This document shows, in pieces, positions 27,622 to 35,423 of a stretch of 58,609 bases of DNA. The translations under genes were made by a program, and so were the position numbers. This stretch comes from JAVWIF01 sp036639635. GTDB lineage: Bacteria; Bacillota_I; Bacilli_A; Erysipelotrichales; Erysipelotrichaceae. Position 1 is the stretch's first letter. Each line of letters starts with the position of its first letter. The notes beneath the pieces are model-generated. The model did not search any database and was not told the origin of the DNA. It was given only the letters and a program-made list of their open reading frames with translations. The stretch is taken from contig JAVWIF010000005.1 of assembly GCA_036639635.1 (NCBI GenBank), positions 1 to 58,609 of the forward strand. The letters run 5' to 3'.

Positions 27622-28126
27622 CTGTCTTCACCTTCTTTTTTTTGTTTTTATTTAATAAATCTGGTAAGTATGATAATACTACAATTCCAACAATAACACT
27701 TACAATTACGATAAGTCCTGCTTTAGAACTCATATATACAGCAAGATATCCTAATAATGGAATGGAGAATGAGAATGCTTTCCCCATTACATTGTTGTAG
27801 GCAACACTTCCACCATCGGCAACATTGTTATTATCACCTTTTGTTTTGAAAGCATTATTTTCTTTATCAATTTCGATTACTCGATGTGTTACCACCGTAT
27901 CACCTGTTCCAATCTTAAAGGTGATTGCGTCACCTACTTTAATATCAGCTGGTTTTGTCTCTTTTACAAACACTAAACTACCAACATGGTAAGCAGGCTC
28001 CATACTTCCACTTAATACTGCTAAAGGTTTAATACCAAATAGTTTAGGTGCAAAGAATATGCAAACAAAGAGCACCATAACTACCATCAAAAGAGAAGTA
28101 ATTACATTCATAATTTTTTTAAACAT
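27605..28126 (-). CDS. sipW: SipW-type signal peptidase I (second copy)
   Basis: A 173-residue second SipW-type peptidase with Ser41 in LSGSMEP, His81 in VTHRVIE, the KGDNNN motif and two C-terminal helices followed by a very basic tail. It is the second gene in the VWA operon. Two ER-type signal peptidases in one locus, each in a different transcript, suggest separate substrate sets: this one for the VWA protein and fibre protein 5, the other for the four-gene operon. That division is inference. Confidence 0.9.
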   Translation of the reverse strand: MFKKIMNVITSLLMVVMVLFVCIFFAPKLFGIKPLAVLSGSMEPAYHVGSLVFVKETKPADIKVGDAITFKIGTGDTVVTHRVIEIDKENNAFKTKGDNNNVADGGSVAYNNVMGKAFSFSIPLLGYLAVYMSSKAGLIVIVSVIVGIVVLSYLPDLLNKNKKKKVKTDENRK

Positions 28127-28146
28127 TATAATTAAACTCCTTTTCT

Positions 28147-31083
28147 TTATCTTTTAGATTCTTGTATTTCTGTTGTATTTCCTTTTAAAACTGTGTCAAT
28201 ATTACCAAATCTTGAATTGATTTTTTTTATATTTAAACCTTTATTGATTCCTGTAAATTTGTTAATTGCTGAAGCACCATCTCCTAGAATATTAATATCT
28301 GTACGTAAGTTATTAACAAATAAAGTAGTTGCTGGATTTGTTTCCGTACCATAATATTCTTTGTTAGAATCTCTATCCCCAATAAATAGGTTTACATTTT
28401 CTGATGCATTTTTGTTATAGTTATCTTTGCGTAGATTGCTCTGTTCTGCATATTTCCAAGACCAATCAGTCATTTCTGAAACTGTATAATAACCTTTTTT
28501 AAGTCCCTTTACAAGTACCTGTTTTTCTGTATCTTTTTGATTTGCAGAGAAGTCAATAGTTTGATAGAACGTATCCACTACATTTCCATCTTTACTATCT
28601 CTTTTTTCAATCTTAAAGATAAATGATTGATTTGCTTTAGGAGCAGTCGCTGTTGTATATTGATCATTTATATTCTTTACAATATTTAACTGTCCACGAA
28701 TTACATAGATTGTATAGTCATGACTAGCATCCTTACCATCAGCATTTGTAATTGTAGAATTGTTGGTAATATCTATCTCACCATTTTTAACGATTAATTT
28801 AATATCAGAGTCAACAGTTGGTGCATATTTTGTTATATCATTTCCTTGTTCCGTTCCGTTCTTACTGTTATGAGTTAAACTAAGCGTTGGCTCAGCACTG
28901 TCAGGTGTTGGAGCTGTTGTTACATCAGATTTCCAAGTAGGTTTACCAACACGATTATTCAAATCCGTTGTATCGCCTAAGAATACTGTTTCATCACTAG
29001 CAACAAGTGTTGGTTTATAGATATATAAATTGGCATCTTTGTTTGCAGCTAATTCTGGATTTGTAGTTTTTGGCTCTGTTGGTGTAACTTTAACATCAAC
29101 TGTATACATATGCGTTTCTGTAAAACCTGTTGTATCTGTTGTTGGTCCAGATACCCAACTACCTGAAGTAGCCCCTGGATTTACTGTATATGTTCCAATT
29201 TCTTTATTTCCGTCTTTTAACGTATACGTAATAGTTACAAATTTATTATGAATTTCATTCCATTTATAACCAGTATTATCTATTAAATAATCTGCATTCG
29301 CGTCAGTGAAGAATTTTTTAGCATCATTTAATTGATTTCCAAGATAAATACTTTGATTTTGAACATTCATTTCATATTTCAATGGTACATCTACATTTGG
29401 TTGTTCAAACTTTTTATCAATTGATCCAGTTGGTTCATTAACTGAAACCCCTGAATCTGCTGTATTTGTTGGAACGCTATTTCCTCCAATAAATCCATCT
29501 GAACGAGTAAGACCAGTAATTTTAACAATTAACTTCTTACCAGATACTGGTGTACTTCCAGCTGCTTCATGTATACAATTTGCTGAATAGTCAAACCCTG
29601 TAACTTGCAATGTATCATTTGTCGTCCATGTTGCATTCACTTCTTTTGTTGGTGTTTCAGCAGTCCAATTAATCTTACCATCAGCATTTTTACCAGTATA
29701 ATCTGCTGTATAGACGCTTACATTTGTACTTCCATCTTTTTTAAAGTAAGCTGATACAACATCTTTTAGAATTGTATTTTTTCCAAGTATAACCGAAGGT
29801 GTAATACTATCTGAAATACTACCGAAAATATTATTTAATTCATCTGAGTTAGTAGCAACTAAATAATGACCTGCACTTTGTACTGTCGTATAACTTGAAT
29901 CCATCGTTAAATCATTTTGATTAAAGTTTGATGAAACATATTGTAAGAATTTATTGATTTTTTGTCCTGATGTGTATCTACTATCAGAATATGTGTTAGG
30001 GTTAATAGGAGCTGTTGGATCTGCATCTTGAACTACTCCAACTGAATAAACAGTTGCTTTATGTGTCGCTTTTGCTATCCCTGCTTGTTCAATAGCATTA
30101 TTTGCTACAGGTTCATCAAATCCATCATGATTATTAGGCTCACCATCCGTAAATACAATCACTACTTTATTAGCATCTTGTCTCGCGTTATATTCTAAAA
30201 CACCATTTGCCATTTCAATACCTTTATCAGTATTAGTTGCTCCTAGTGGCCATAAGTAACCGATATTTGCCTCAAGAGCACTAGCCTCCCCAGAGTTTTT
30301 AACTGAATAGTATGCACCTTTATAACTATCAGGATAGTATTGTAATGTATTATATATTACATCCCCAGATTTTTTAAACAACTTATTATTATCTTTTGAA
30401 GAAAATCCAACCATAGCAACTCTATGATCAACATTATTTTTCGTTGCATTGTCAGCTACCGAAGTAACAAAACCAGTAACAGCTTTTTTTAATGCAGTCA
30501 TTTTTTGCTCACCACTAGCTTTATAATAAAATTGGACATGATTCTGTATTGTGTCGCTTTCACTAGTTTTAGGGAAGAAATGACCATCATCATAATTTTT
30601 ACCATCAAATTCCCATGCCAAGTGCTTGCGGTTATCGCAATACTCTACTTTTTTATACTCATTGTCAATCAGTATATAATAACTCTTATCTGTATTAACT
30701 TTATTTCCAAATATTTTTTTATATTCTACAAAGTCATCGCCCATACTTCCAGATTGATCAAGAACTAGAACAATATCAGAAGGTACAGCTGTTGAAGTAA
30801 CACTACCTTCTACATAAGCTTCAAGATTAATTGAATAACGATCGTCGCCTTCTGCTTTTGCTGTTTTGCTCATTTTAAGACCCTCTGTGCTCGCACTCGC
30901 ACGACTTATCATAGGACCTGCTTGTGTTAAAGGCACACTAGCGTTCACTTTATCGTCGTTTGTTTCACCATCATTAGAAGGAGTTGCTAATAGTTGTTTA
31001 CCTGGTGTAGTACACAAAAATAAAGATATCACCATAATACCACTTAGTACACTTAACAATGCTTTCGCAATTTTTTTCTTCAT
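28147..31083 (-). CDS. Large secreted VWA-domain surface protein
   Basis: A 978-residue exported protein, probable adhesin or fibre tip. Seen: signal peptide (KKKIAKALLSVLSGIMVISL); VWA domain from about 100 to 450 with the metal site DQSGS (Asp109) and VIVFTDGEPNN; then beta-rich repeats with bacterial Ig-like character; a stretch near 820-920 with QLNIVKNINDQYTTAT and FIFKIEKRD, of the kind found in pilin-like proteins (DUF7601/SpaA-like). It ends in KKINSRFGNIDTVLKG without LPXTG motif or membrane helix. The ATG at 31083 has GGAGG seven bases upstream; an ATG at 31113 overlaps no such site. First gene of the P3 operon. Confidence 0.85.
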   Translation of the reverse strand: MKKKIAKALLSVLSGIMVISLFLCTTPGKQLLATPSNDGETNDDKVNASVPLTQAGPMISRASASTEGLKMSKTAKAEGDDRYSINLEAYVEGSVTSTAVPSDIVLVLDQSGSMGDDFVEYKKIFGNKVNTDKSYYILIDNEYKKVEYCDNRKHLAWEFDGKNYDDGHFFPKTSESDTIQNHVQFYYKASGEQKMTALKKAVTGFVTSVADNATKNNVDHRVAMVGFSSKDNNKLFKKSGDVIYNTLQYYPDSYKGAYYSVKNSGEASALEANIGYLWPLGATNTDKGIEMANGVLEYNARQDANKVVIVFTDGEPNNHDGFDEPVANNAIEQAGIAKATHKATVYSVGVVQDADPTAPINPNTYSDSRYTSGQKINKFLQYVSSNFNQNDLTMDSSYTTVQSAGHYLVATNSDELNNIFGSISDSITPSVILGKNTILKDVVSAYFKKDGSTNVSVYTADYTGKNADGKINWTAETPTKEVNATWTTNDTLQVTGFDYSANCIHEAAGSTPVSGKKLIVKITGLTRSDGFIGGNSVPTNTADSGVSVNEPTGSIDKKFEQPNVDVPLKYEMNVQNQSIYLGNQLNDAKKFFTDANADYLIDNTGYKWNEIHNKFVTITYTLKDGNKEIGTYTVNPGATSGSWVSGPTTDTTGFTETHMYTVDVKVTPTEPKTTNPELAANKDANLYIYKPTLVASDETVFLGDTTDLNNRVGKPTWKSDVTTAPTPDSAEPTLSLTHNSKNGTEQGNDITKYAPTVDSDIKLIVKNGEIDITNNSTITNADGKDASHDYTIYVIRGQLNIVKNINDQYTTATAPKANQSFIFKIEKRDSKDGNVVDTFYQTIDFSANQKDTEKQVLVKGLKKGYYTVSEMTDWSWKYAEQSNLRKDNYNKNASENVNLFIGDRDSNKEYYGTETNPATTLFVNNLRTDINILGDGASAINKFTGINKGLNIKKINSRFGNIDTVLKGNTTEIQESKR

Positions 31084-31150
31084 AAATGATCCTCCTATTT
31101 CTATATTTTCCAATCTCTTCTAAAGAGATAAAATCTCATATATCGTGTAT

Positions 31151-31182
31151 ATCTTAACAATGTCAAGTCACAGGTTGGTAAC
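31151..31182 (-). promoter_or_regulatory. SARP-type promoter P3 (VWA operon)
   Basis: Minus strand: GTTACCA (31176-31182), four bases, GTGACTT (31165-31171), eight bases, -10 TAAGAT (31151-31156). It lies about 68 bases before the VWA start. Confidence 0.75.
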
Positions 31183-31213
31183 GCGAATAATGATAGAAAA
31201 AAAAGATTGATGA

Positions 31214-31657
31214 TTATTCACCAGTCTTTTTAGCATTATACAATATATGAAGAAATTCAATTACATCTTTAAATATACCAATTACTTTAGCGTTCTCATC
31301 CTTTAAGACACCTTGCCAATTGGAAAATTGTCGCGTTTCTACGCATAATATAAAGGAATTTACTTGTCCTTTGTTTTTATAGATTTCATTACTTTCCACT
31401 AGTTGTTTGGGTTTTGCTTTGTTACGTTGTACAGAAGGTTCATGATCAGATACCATACTTCTACTGATTTGGAAGGATTGTGGGTGACCGATGGTATCAA
31501 AAATTTCATCTACTTTGATGATTAGCATATCAAAGTTGTTAAAGATGATAGGAGCTTCTTGAATTTGGGAATAGATTCTTCCAGCAAGTACTGTCTCATC
31601 CATTCTATCAATGCACAACCATAGCTCACTTAAACGCATTGCTTTTTGATTATCCAT
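31214..31657 (-). CDS. Hypothetical protein with C-terminal WQGVL domain
   Basis: A 147-residue soluble protein. The N-terminal half (LSELWLCIDRMDETVLAGRI, then NFDMLIIKVDEIFDTIG) has no family I know. The C-terminal 55 residues (FILCVETRQFSNWQGVLKD, then FKDVIEFLHIL) match the small protein at 23427-23648. It follows the BTAD regulator by 15 bases, so the two are co-transcribed. The link between a regulator-borne copy and a peptidase-borne copy hints at a shared control or targeting role. Confidence 0.72.
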   Translation of the reverse strand: MDNQKAMRLSELWLCIDRMDETVLAGRIYSQIQEAPIIFNNFDMLIIKVDEIFDTIGHPQSFQISRSMVSDHEPSVQRNKAKPKQLVESNEIYKNKGQVNSFILCVETRQFSNWQGVLKDENAKVIGIFKDVIEFLHILYNAKKTGE

Positions 31658-31672
31658 GGTATTTTCCCTCCT

Positions 31673-32878
31673 TTATATTGTTAATTCTTTTACATCATAT
31701 ATAAAATCAATTCTTTTACGAGCATCTTCTGCTAAAAAGTTATCTTTAATTCTTTCCATTACAATGACACTTGTTTCATAAGCACATGTTGGTAGTAATA
31801 TTACAAACTGAGACATACTGTACCTTGCCACTACATCTCCTACACGTAATGTCTTATCAATAGCTCCATGTAAGCTTTCCATTGCTTTGCTCATAGACTT
31901 CAAATATAGTTCACTTGTTTCTGATATCTTATAGTTAAATTTCAAGGTAATCAACCCACAATAAACGGATATTCCTAATCTTTTCGCTTGTCTAGCTTGT
32001 AAGTTATAAATCTTTTTAAATTCTCCATACTCACAATAGAAAGCTCCTTTTGGTAACAATGCTTCATCTAAGTCTTCTTGGATGATTTCTAAATCTAATT
32101 CTAATTCATTTTTTTGTTTTAGCATTTCTTGATAAAGTGCTTTTAATTTTTTAGATGGTTTTGTGCCAAATTGCGCATAAAATAGTTCCGTTGTTGCTCC
32201 ATATTGTTCAATGGCTAATTGTTTCTTTTCTTGTTTTATTAATGCTTCAATTAAATAACAATGTATTTGTTCATCGAAATGTTCTAGTTCTAGTGCTTTG
32301 TTACATAGTTCTTCTACTTTCTTGTAATCATTTTCTGTTTTATATAAGTCTGCCAGCTCTTTTACAACACTTAGATAAGAAGAATGATAATATGTAGATA
32401 AACGTATGACCCAATGTTCACTTGAAAGTTTTGATAAAAAAGTTCCTTGATAACTTGTTACACATTTTTGCATATAACTTATCTTTTTAGATATATCTGT
32501 TTCATGTTTTGCGGCTTGATAATATTTTTCAAACGTTTCTATATCCATTGTTACCTTTATATCTTTATTCCAAACGTAAGATCCTCTATTGGTTAATATA
32601 AAGTCCTTTCTTCCAAATGTTTCCTTTAAGATACTTCGTAAACGATACATCAAGTTTTTTAATGCTCCCACTGGATTATCGCTTTCATCTTCTTCCCATA
32701 GTGCTTCACTTAATTCACTTACTAAAACATTATAGTCTCTGTGGCATAAAATATATGCCAATAATTTTAAACTCATTTCCGAACGAATGTTATCTTCAGT
32801 TAAAACAGCATCAGCTTGCTGCATTTGAAAATTACCAAATAATTTAATATCTAAGTTAGATTCTTTTTCTTCATTCAT
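31673..32878 (-). CDS. SARP/BTAD-type transcriptional activator with degenerate GGDEF tail
   Basis: A 401-residue regulator. Seen: OmpR-type winged helix at about 8-105 (LDIKLFGNFQ, SELSEALWEED, GALKNLMYRLRSILKE, FILTNRGSYVW), a bacterial transcriptional activator (BTAD) domain with TPR-like helices at about 110-255, a linker, and at about 285-395 a GGDEF-like domain in which the signature is replaced by SMSQF (354-358), so no cyclase activity is expected. Proteins of this kind bind direct repeats 11 bp apart and recruit polymerase; four promoters of the same locus have exactly such repeats. I infer that it activates all of them. Its own promoter lacks the repeats. Confidence 0.85.
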   Translation of the reverse strand: MNEEKESNLDIKLFGNFQMQQADAVLTEDNIRSEMSLKLLAYILCHRDYNVLVSELSEALWEEDESDNPVGALKNLMYRLRSILKETFGRKDFILTNRGSYVWNKDIKVTMDIETFEKYYQAAKHETDISKKISYMQKCVTSYQGTFLSKLSSEHWVIRLSTYYHSSYLSVVKELADLYKTENDYKKVEELCNKALELEHFDEQIHCYLIEALIKQEKKQLAIEQYGATTELFYAQFGTKPSKKLKALYQEMLKQKNELELDLEIIQEDLDEALLPKGAFYCEYGEFKKIYNLQARQAKRLGISVYCGLITLKFNYKISETSELYLKSMSKAMESLHGAIDKTLRVGDVVARYSMSQFVILLPTCAYETSVIVMERIKDNFLAEDARKRIDFIYDVKELTI

Positions 32879-32927
32879 TCATTTCAGCCCCTATCGCTAT
32901 TAGTTTTTATTTCTTTATTTTACATCT

Positions 32928-32950
32928 AATACTACAGAAAAAACAGTATT
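32928..32950. repeat. Inverted repeat upstream of the BTAD regulator
   Basis: AATACT (32928-32933) and AGTATT (32945-32950) form a dyad with 11 bases between, 50 bases before the regulator start, near a possible -10. It could be an operator; the rest of the 189-base gap shows only the terminator of the anchored surface protein gene. Confidence 0.3.
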
Positions 32951-33022
32951 TTTGTATCTTTTTAAACTATACGCAAATTTCATCCTAATTATGTCTATTA
33001 ATTATAATTATTAGAATAACAT

Positions 33023-33057
33023 AAAAAAGTGTAAATTGCCATAAATTTACACTTTTT
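33023..33057 (-). terminator. Terminator of the fibre 6/anchored-protein operon
   Basis: Long arms reading AAAAAGTGTAAATT and AATTTACACTTTTT with a short loop, about ten bases past the stop; T run on the minus strand. Confidence 0.78.
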
Positions 33058-33067
33058 CATTTATTTG

Positions 33068-33907
33068 TTATTCTTCTGTTATTTTGCGTTTTTTAAGGAA
33101 GAATAGAATACAACCTACAAGTAGCGCTAACCCTGCAATACCTCCACCAATTAATAACATGTTGTTACTAGTACCTTTAGCTTTAGGAGTTTGGTTATCT
33201 TCGACTTTATCTTTTCCTCCATCAGCTTTTGGTGTTTCATTGTCCTGTACTGGTTCATTATCAGGAGTAGTTCCTGGTGCTTCAGTAGGATTGTTTGTTG
33301 TAGCGTTATTGTTGTTTGCTGCATTTTCACCATTAACTACTTGATTAATAGTTTCATATTCTGTTGTTTCTACGTATTTAATTACTTCATTTGGGTTGGT
33401 AAGTGTATACGTAAAGTAAACATCTTTTAAATCCTTTGTGATTGTAAGGTCCTTAGTTGCTTCTTGGTATTGGTAACCTGCTACATTTTTAGCACGTTCA
33501 TTTACCGTCGAATTCTCTTCAGCAACAATTGTTTTAGGGGTTGCTATTGCTACTTTATTTTCATCTACATAATGCACAGTATATTGTACACCAGAAACTA
33601 ATACGCTATATCTAGCAACGAATACTTGTTTTCCACTAACTGTAGATCCAACACTTGGTAATGCTTTATCCCAACCTTTAAAAGCATAGCCTGCTTCAGC
33701 TTGAACTACTGGTTCATCTGGAAAGATATCTCCTGCGTTTAATTTGTGCGTTTCATTTTTATTTCCATTAATGGTTCCATGAGCTCCGCTCTTAAATACT
33801 ACTTCATAACTTGCTGCATGTACCTTTGCTAAAGAGAAGGGAATCATTAATAAGCTAACAACAAGAATTATAAAGGAAGCTTTCAATGTTCTATAACTTC
33901 TATTCAT
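33068..33907 (-). CDS. Membrane-anchored surface protein with InlB-type and MucBP-like repeats
   Basis: A 279-residue exported protein. Seen: signal peptide (LKASFIILVVSLLMIPFSLA), a Listeria-Bacteroides (InlB) type repeat at about 30-100 (AGYAFKGWDKALPSV), a MucBP-like segment (YTVHYVDENKVAIATPKTI), a disordered Asn/Thr/Pro/Glu-rich spacer, then a C-terminal helix (IGGGIAGLALLVGCILFFL) and KKRKITEE. Before the helix stands TPKAKGTSNN where sortase substrates have LPKTGTSxN. The ATG at 33907 is used (AAAGGTGA five bases upstream). It overlaps the previous gene by eight bases. Likely a wall- or membrane-linked adhesin or fibre anchor. Confidence 0.78.
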   Translation of the reverse strand: MNRSYRTLKASFIILVVSLLMIPFSLAKVHAASYEVVFKSGAHGTINGNKNETHKLNAGDIFPDEPVVQAEAGYAFKGWDKALPSVGSTVSGKQVFVARYSVLVSGVQYTVHYVDENKVAIATPKTIVAEENSTVNERAKNVAGYQYQEATKDLTITKDLKDVYFTYTLTNPNEVIKYVETTEYETINQVVNGENAANNNNATTNNPTEAPGTTPDNEPVQDNETPKADGGKDKVEDNQTPKAKGTSNNMLLIGGGIAGLALLVGCILFFLKKRKITEE

Positions 33908-34613
33908 GTTGATCACCTTTCTCTCTTCTCTTCTTTATAATAATGAATACGATGACTACAGCGCTTAACCCAACAACTGCTAATAATACACCTACAGCTG
34001 TTTTATCACCTGTATTAATCCCTGGTATTTTATTTACCACTGGTATTTTATTCACTACGTTAACTACTTTGGTAAGCGTAGTTGGTTCATCATGTTCTAC
34101 ACTAAATACAAATCCTAAGTCTCCTTGCGTTCCTTGGTAATTGTTATCCATTGAAGTACCATCTACTTTAACAGAAACTAGAACATCAACACTTTCACCT
34201 TTTTTCAAGGTTTTTAATAAATAGTTAGAGTCTAAATCAACAATACCTTTTTTATTAGGTCCACCAACTCTTCCTGTATAAAATGCTTCATCATTTGATT
34301 TAAAAGCTACATCATAAACGATTTCCCCATTTACTTTACCTTCACCCAATGATTTTGACTGTTCCGTTCTAACATAAAACTTCATATTTTCATAACTATC
34401 ATTGCTTAATGAAATCTTTTGTACTCGTTCTTCACCAGGCATGATATCTTCAAAAGCTCCTGTTGTATTTCCTGCATCTGTTACAATGAATTCACTTGAA
34501 TCCCCTTCAAATACCAATCCTGTCTGTCCATCTTCTTTTGCATGTAATGGAGTCACCATAAGCATGAACATTACGATGGTACATATTGTAGCTATTCTCT
34601 TTTTCATATTCAT
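33900..34613 (-). CDS. Membrane-anchored surface protein, possible fibre base
   Basis: A 237-residue exported protein: signal peptide (ATICTIVMFMLMVTPLHA), a beta-rich domain (FIVTDAGNTTGAFEDIMPGE, VQKISLSNDSYENMKFYVRT) of the kind of fold seen in TasA-like proteins, a KIPVVNKIPGINTGDKTA linker, a membrane helix and a basic tail KKRREKGDQHE. The INTGDKT next to the helix looks like an LPNTGDKT sortase signal that has lost its Leu-Pro. Middle gene of the P4 operon, 15 bases after fibre protein 6. The pairing suggests that it holds the fibre at the membrane. Confidence 0.75.
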   Translation of the reverse strand: MNMKKRIATICTIVMFMLMVTPLHAKEDGQTGLVFEGDSSEFIVTDAGNTTGAFEDIMPGEERVQKISLSNDSYENMKFYVRTEQSKSLGEGKVNGEIVYDVAFKSNDEAFYTGRVGGPNKKGIVDLDSNYLLKTLKKGESVDVLVSVKVDGTSMDNNYQGTQGDLGFVFSVEHDEPTTLTKVVNVVNKIPVVNKIPGINTGDKTAVGVLLAVVGLSAVVIVFIIIKKRREKGDQHE

Positions 34614-34628
34614 CCTCCTATTACAGTG

Positions 34629-35267
34629 CTATTCTTTAATGTCTAGTAAGACACCGTTTTTATCAAACGTTGCATCCATACCCCATTCATTTTCAATGGC
34701 TTCTTTGGCTGCATATTCTTGAACTGCATTTGCTTCTACTAATACTTTTACTTGATGTTCTGCATATTCTTGATTTGTTAATTGACTACTAATTTCAATT
34801 GCATCCATAATATTTGTTGTCTTATCATTTGCTTTTAATGGATAACGATAGTAGAAATATACAATTTCAGAATTTGAATTTGCTGCATCATCGCGAATAA
34901 TCCAATTTGTTGGATCTTTCGTTGTTAGCTTAATTAATGATGCATCTTTATCTGGTAATTTGTTTCCATCTTTGTCTGTCCAATATTTTGTTGCACTTAC
35001 GCGAAGATACAATGTTTTTTGTTCTACATTTTCTACGTGTACTTGTCTTGAAAGAACTGCCCCTGGCATTGCTTTTTCAAACTGATATCCCTTTTTACTC
35101 ATAACAGCATTTTTTTCTTCTGAATAGTCCACCAACTTTATTCCAAGTTTTCCTGCACTAATTGGTGTTGCGACACTTTGTTCTGCAACGAAGAACGCCA
35201 TAGACCCTTGATATACTAAGGTTATCAAAAGAACTGCGATTGTCGAAATCATTAATATTTTTTTCAT
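34629..35267 (-). CDS. TasA/camelysin-like secreted fibre protein 6
   Basis: A 212-residue exported protein and first gene of the P4 operon. Signal region LVYQGSMAFFVAEQSVATPI, then SAGKLGIKLVDYSEE; core AMPGAVLSRQVHVENVEQKT and a C-terminal strand VLVEANAVQ, then a tail ENEWGMDATFDKNG like that of paralog 5. The cut-site region (SMAFF) departs from the GTxAY of the others. It is co-transcribed with two membrane-anchored surface proteins. Confidence 0.8.
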   Translation of the reverse strand: MKKILMISTIAVLLITLVYQGSMAFFVAEQSVATPISAGKLGIKLVDYSEEKNAVMSKKGYQFEKAMPGAVLSRQVHVENVEQKTLYLRVSATKYWTDKDGNKLPDKDASLIKLTTKDPTNWIIRDDAANSNSEIVYFYYRYPLKANDKTTNIMDAIEISSQLTNQEYAEHQVKVLVEANAVQEYAAKEAIENEWGMDATFDKNGVLLDIKE

Positions 35268-35332
35268 TTCTCTCGTACCCCTTTTTTCTTTTTATAAACA
35301 TGTTACCTTCACAATATACTCATTGTATTTCT

Positions 35333-35364
35333 AGTATAAAAGCATTTGGTCACAAGCTAGTAAC
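35333..35364 (-). promoter_or_regulatory. SARP-type promoter P4 (fibre 6/anchor operon)
   Basis: Minus strand: GTTACTA (35358-35364), four bases, GTGACCA (35347-35353), eight bases, -10 TATACT (35333-35338). Confidence 0.75.
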
Positions 35365-35395
35365 ACACAATCATTTGTTTTTTTCTCAAGACAAA

Positions 35396-35418
35396 CAAAA
35401 AGAGAGAAAACTCTCTCT
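35396..35418 (-). terminator. Terminator of the patatin-like gene
   Basis: GAGAGAG/CTCTCTT stem with a TTTT loop and a T run on the minus strand, six bases beyond the stop. Confidence 0.68.
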
Positions 35419-35423
35419 CGATT

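Noticed and set aside
30505..30768. Plus-strand frame of 87 codons inside the VWA gene
   Set aside because: Shadow frame without ribosome site, opposite a clear coding region.
28147..31083. VWA protein as a classical sortase-assembled pilin
   Set aside because: No LPXTG motif, no C-terminal helix and no sortase gene nearby; SipW and TasA-like genes fit better.
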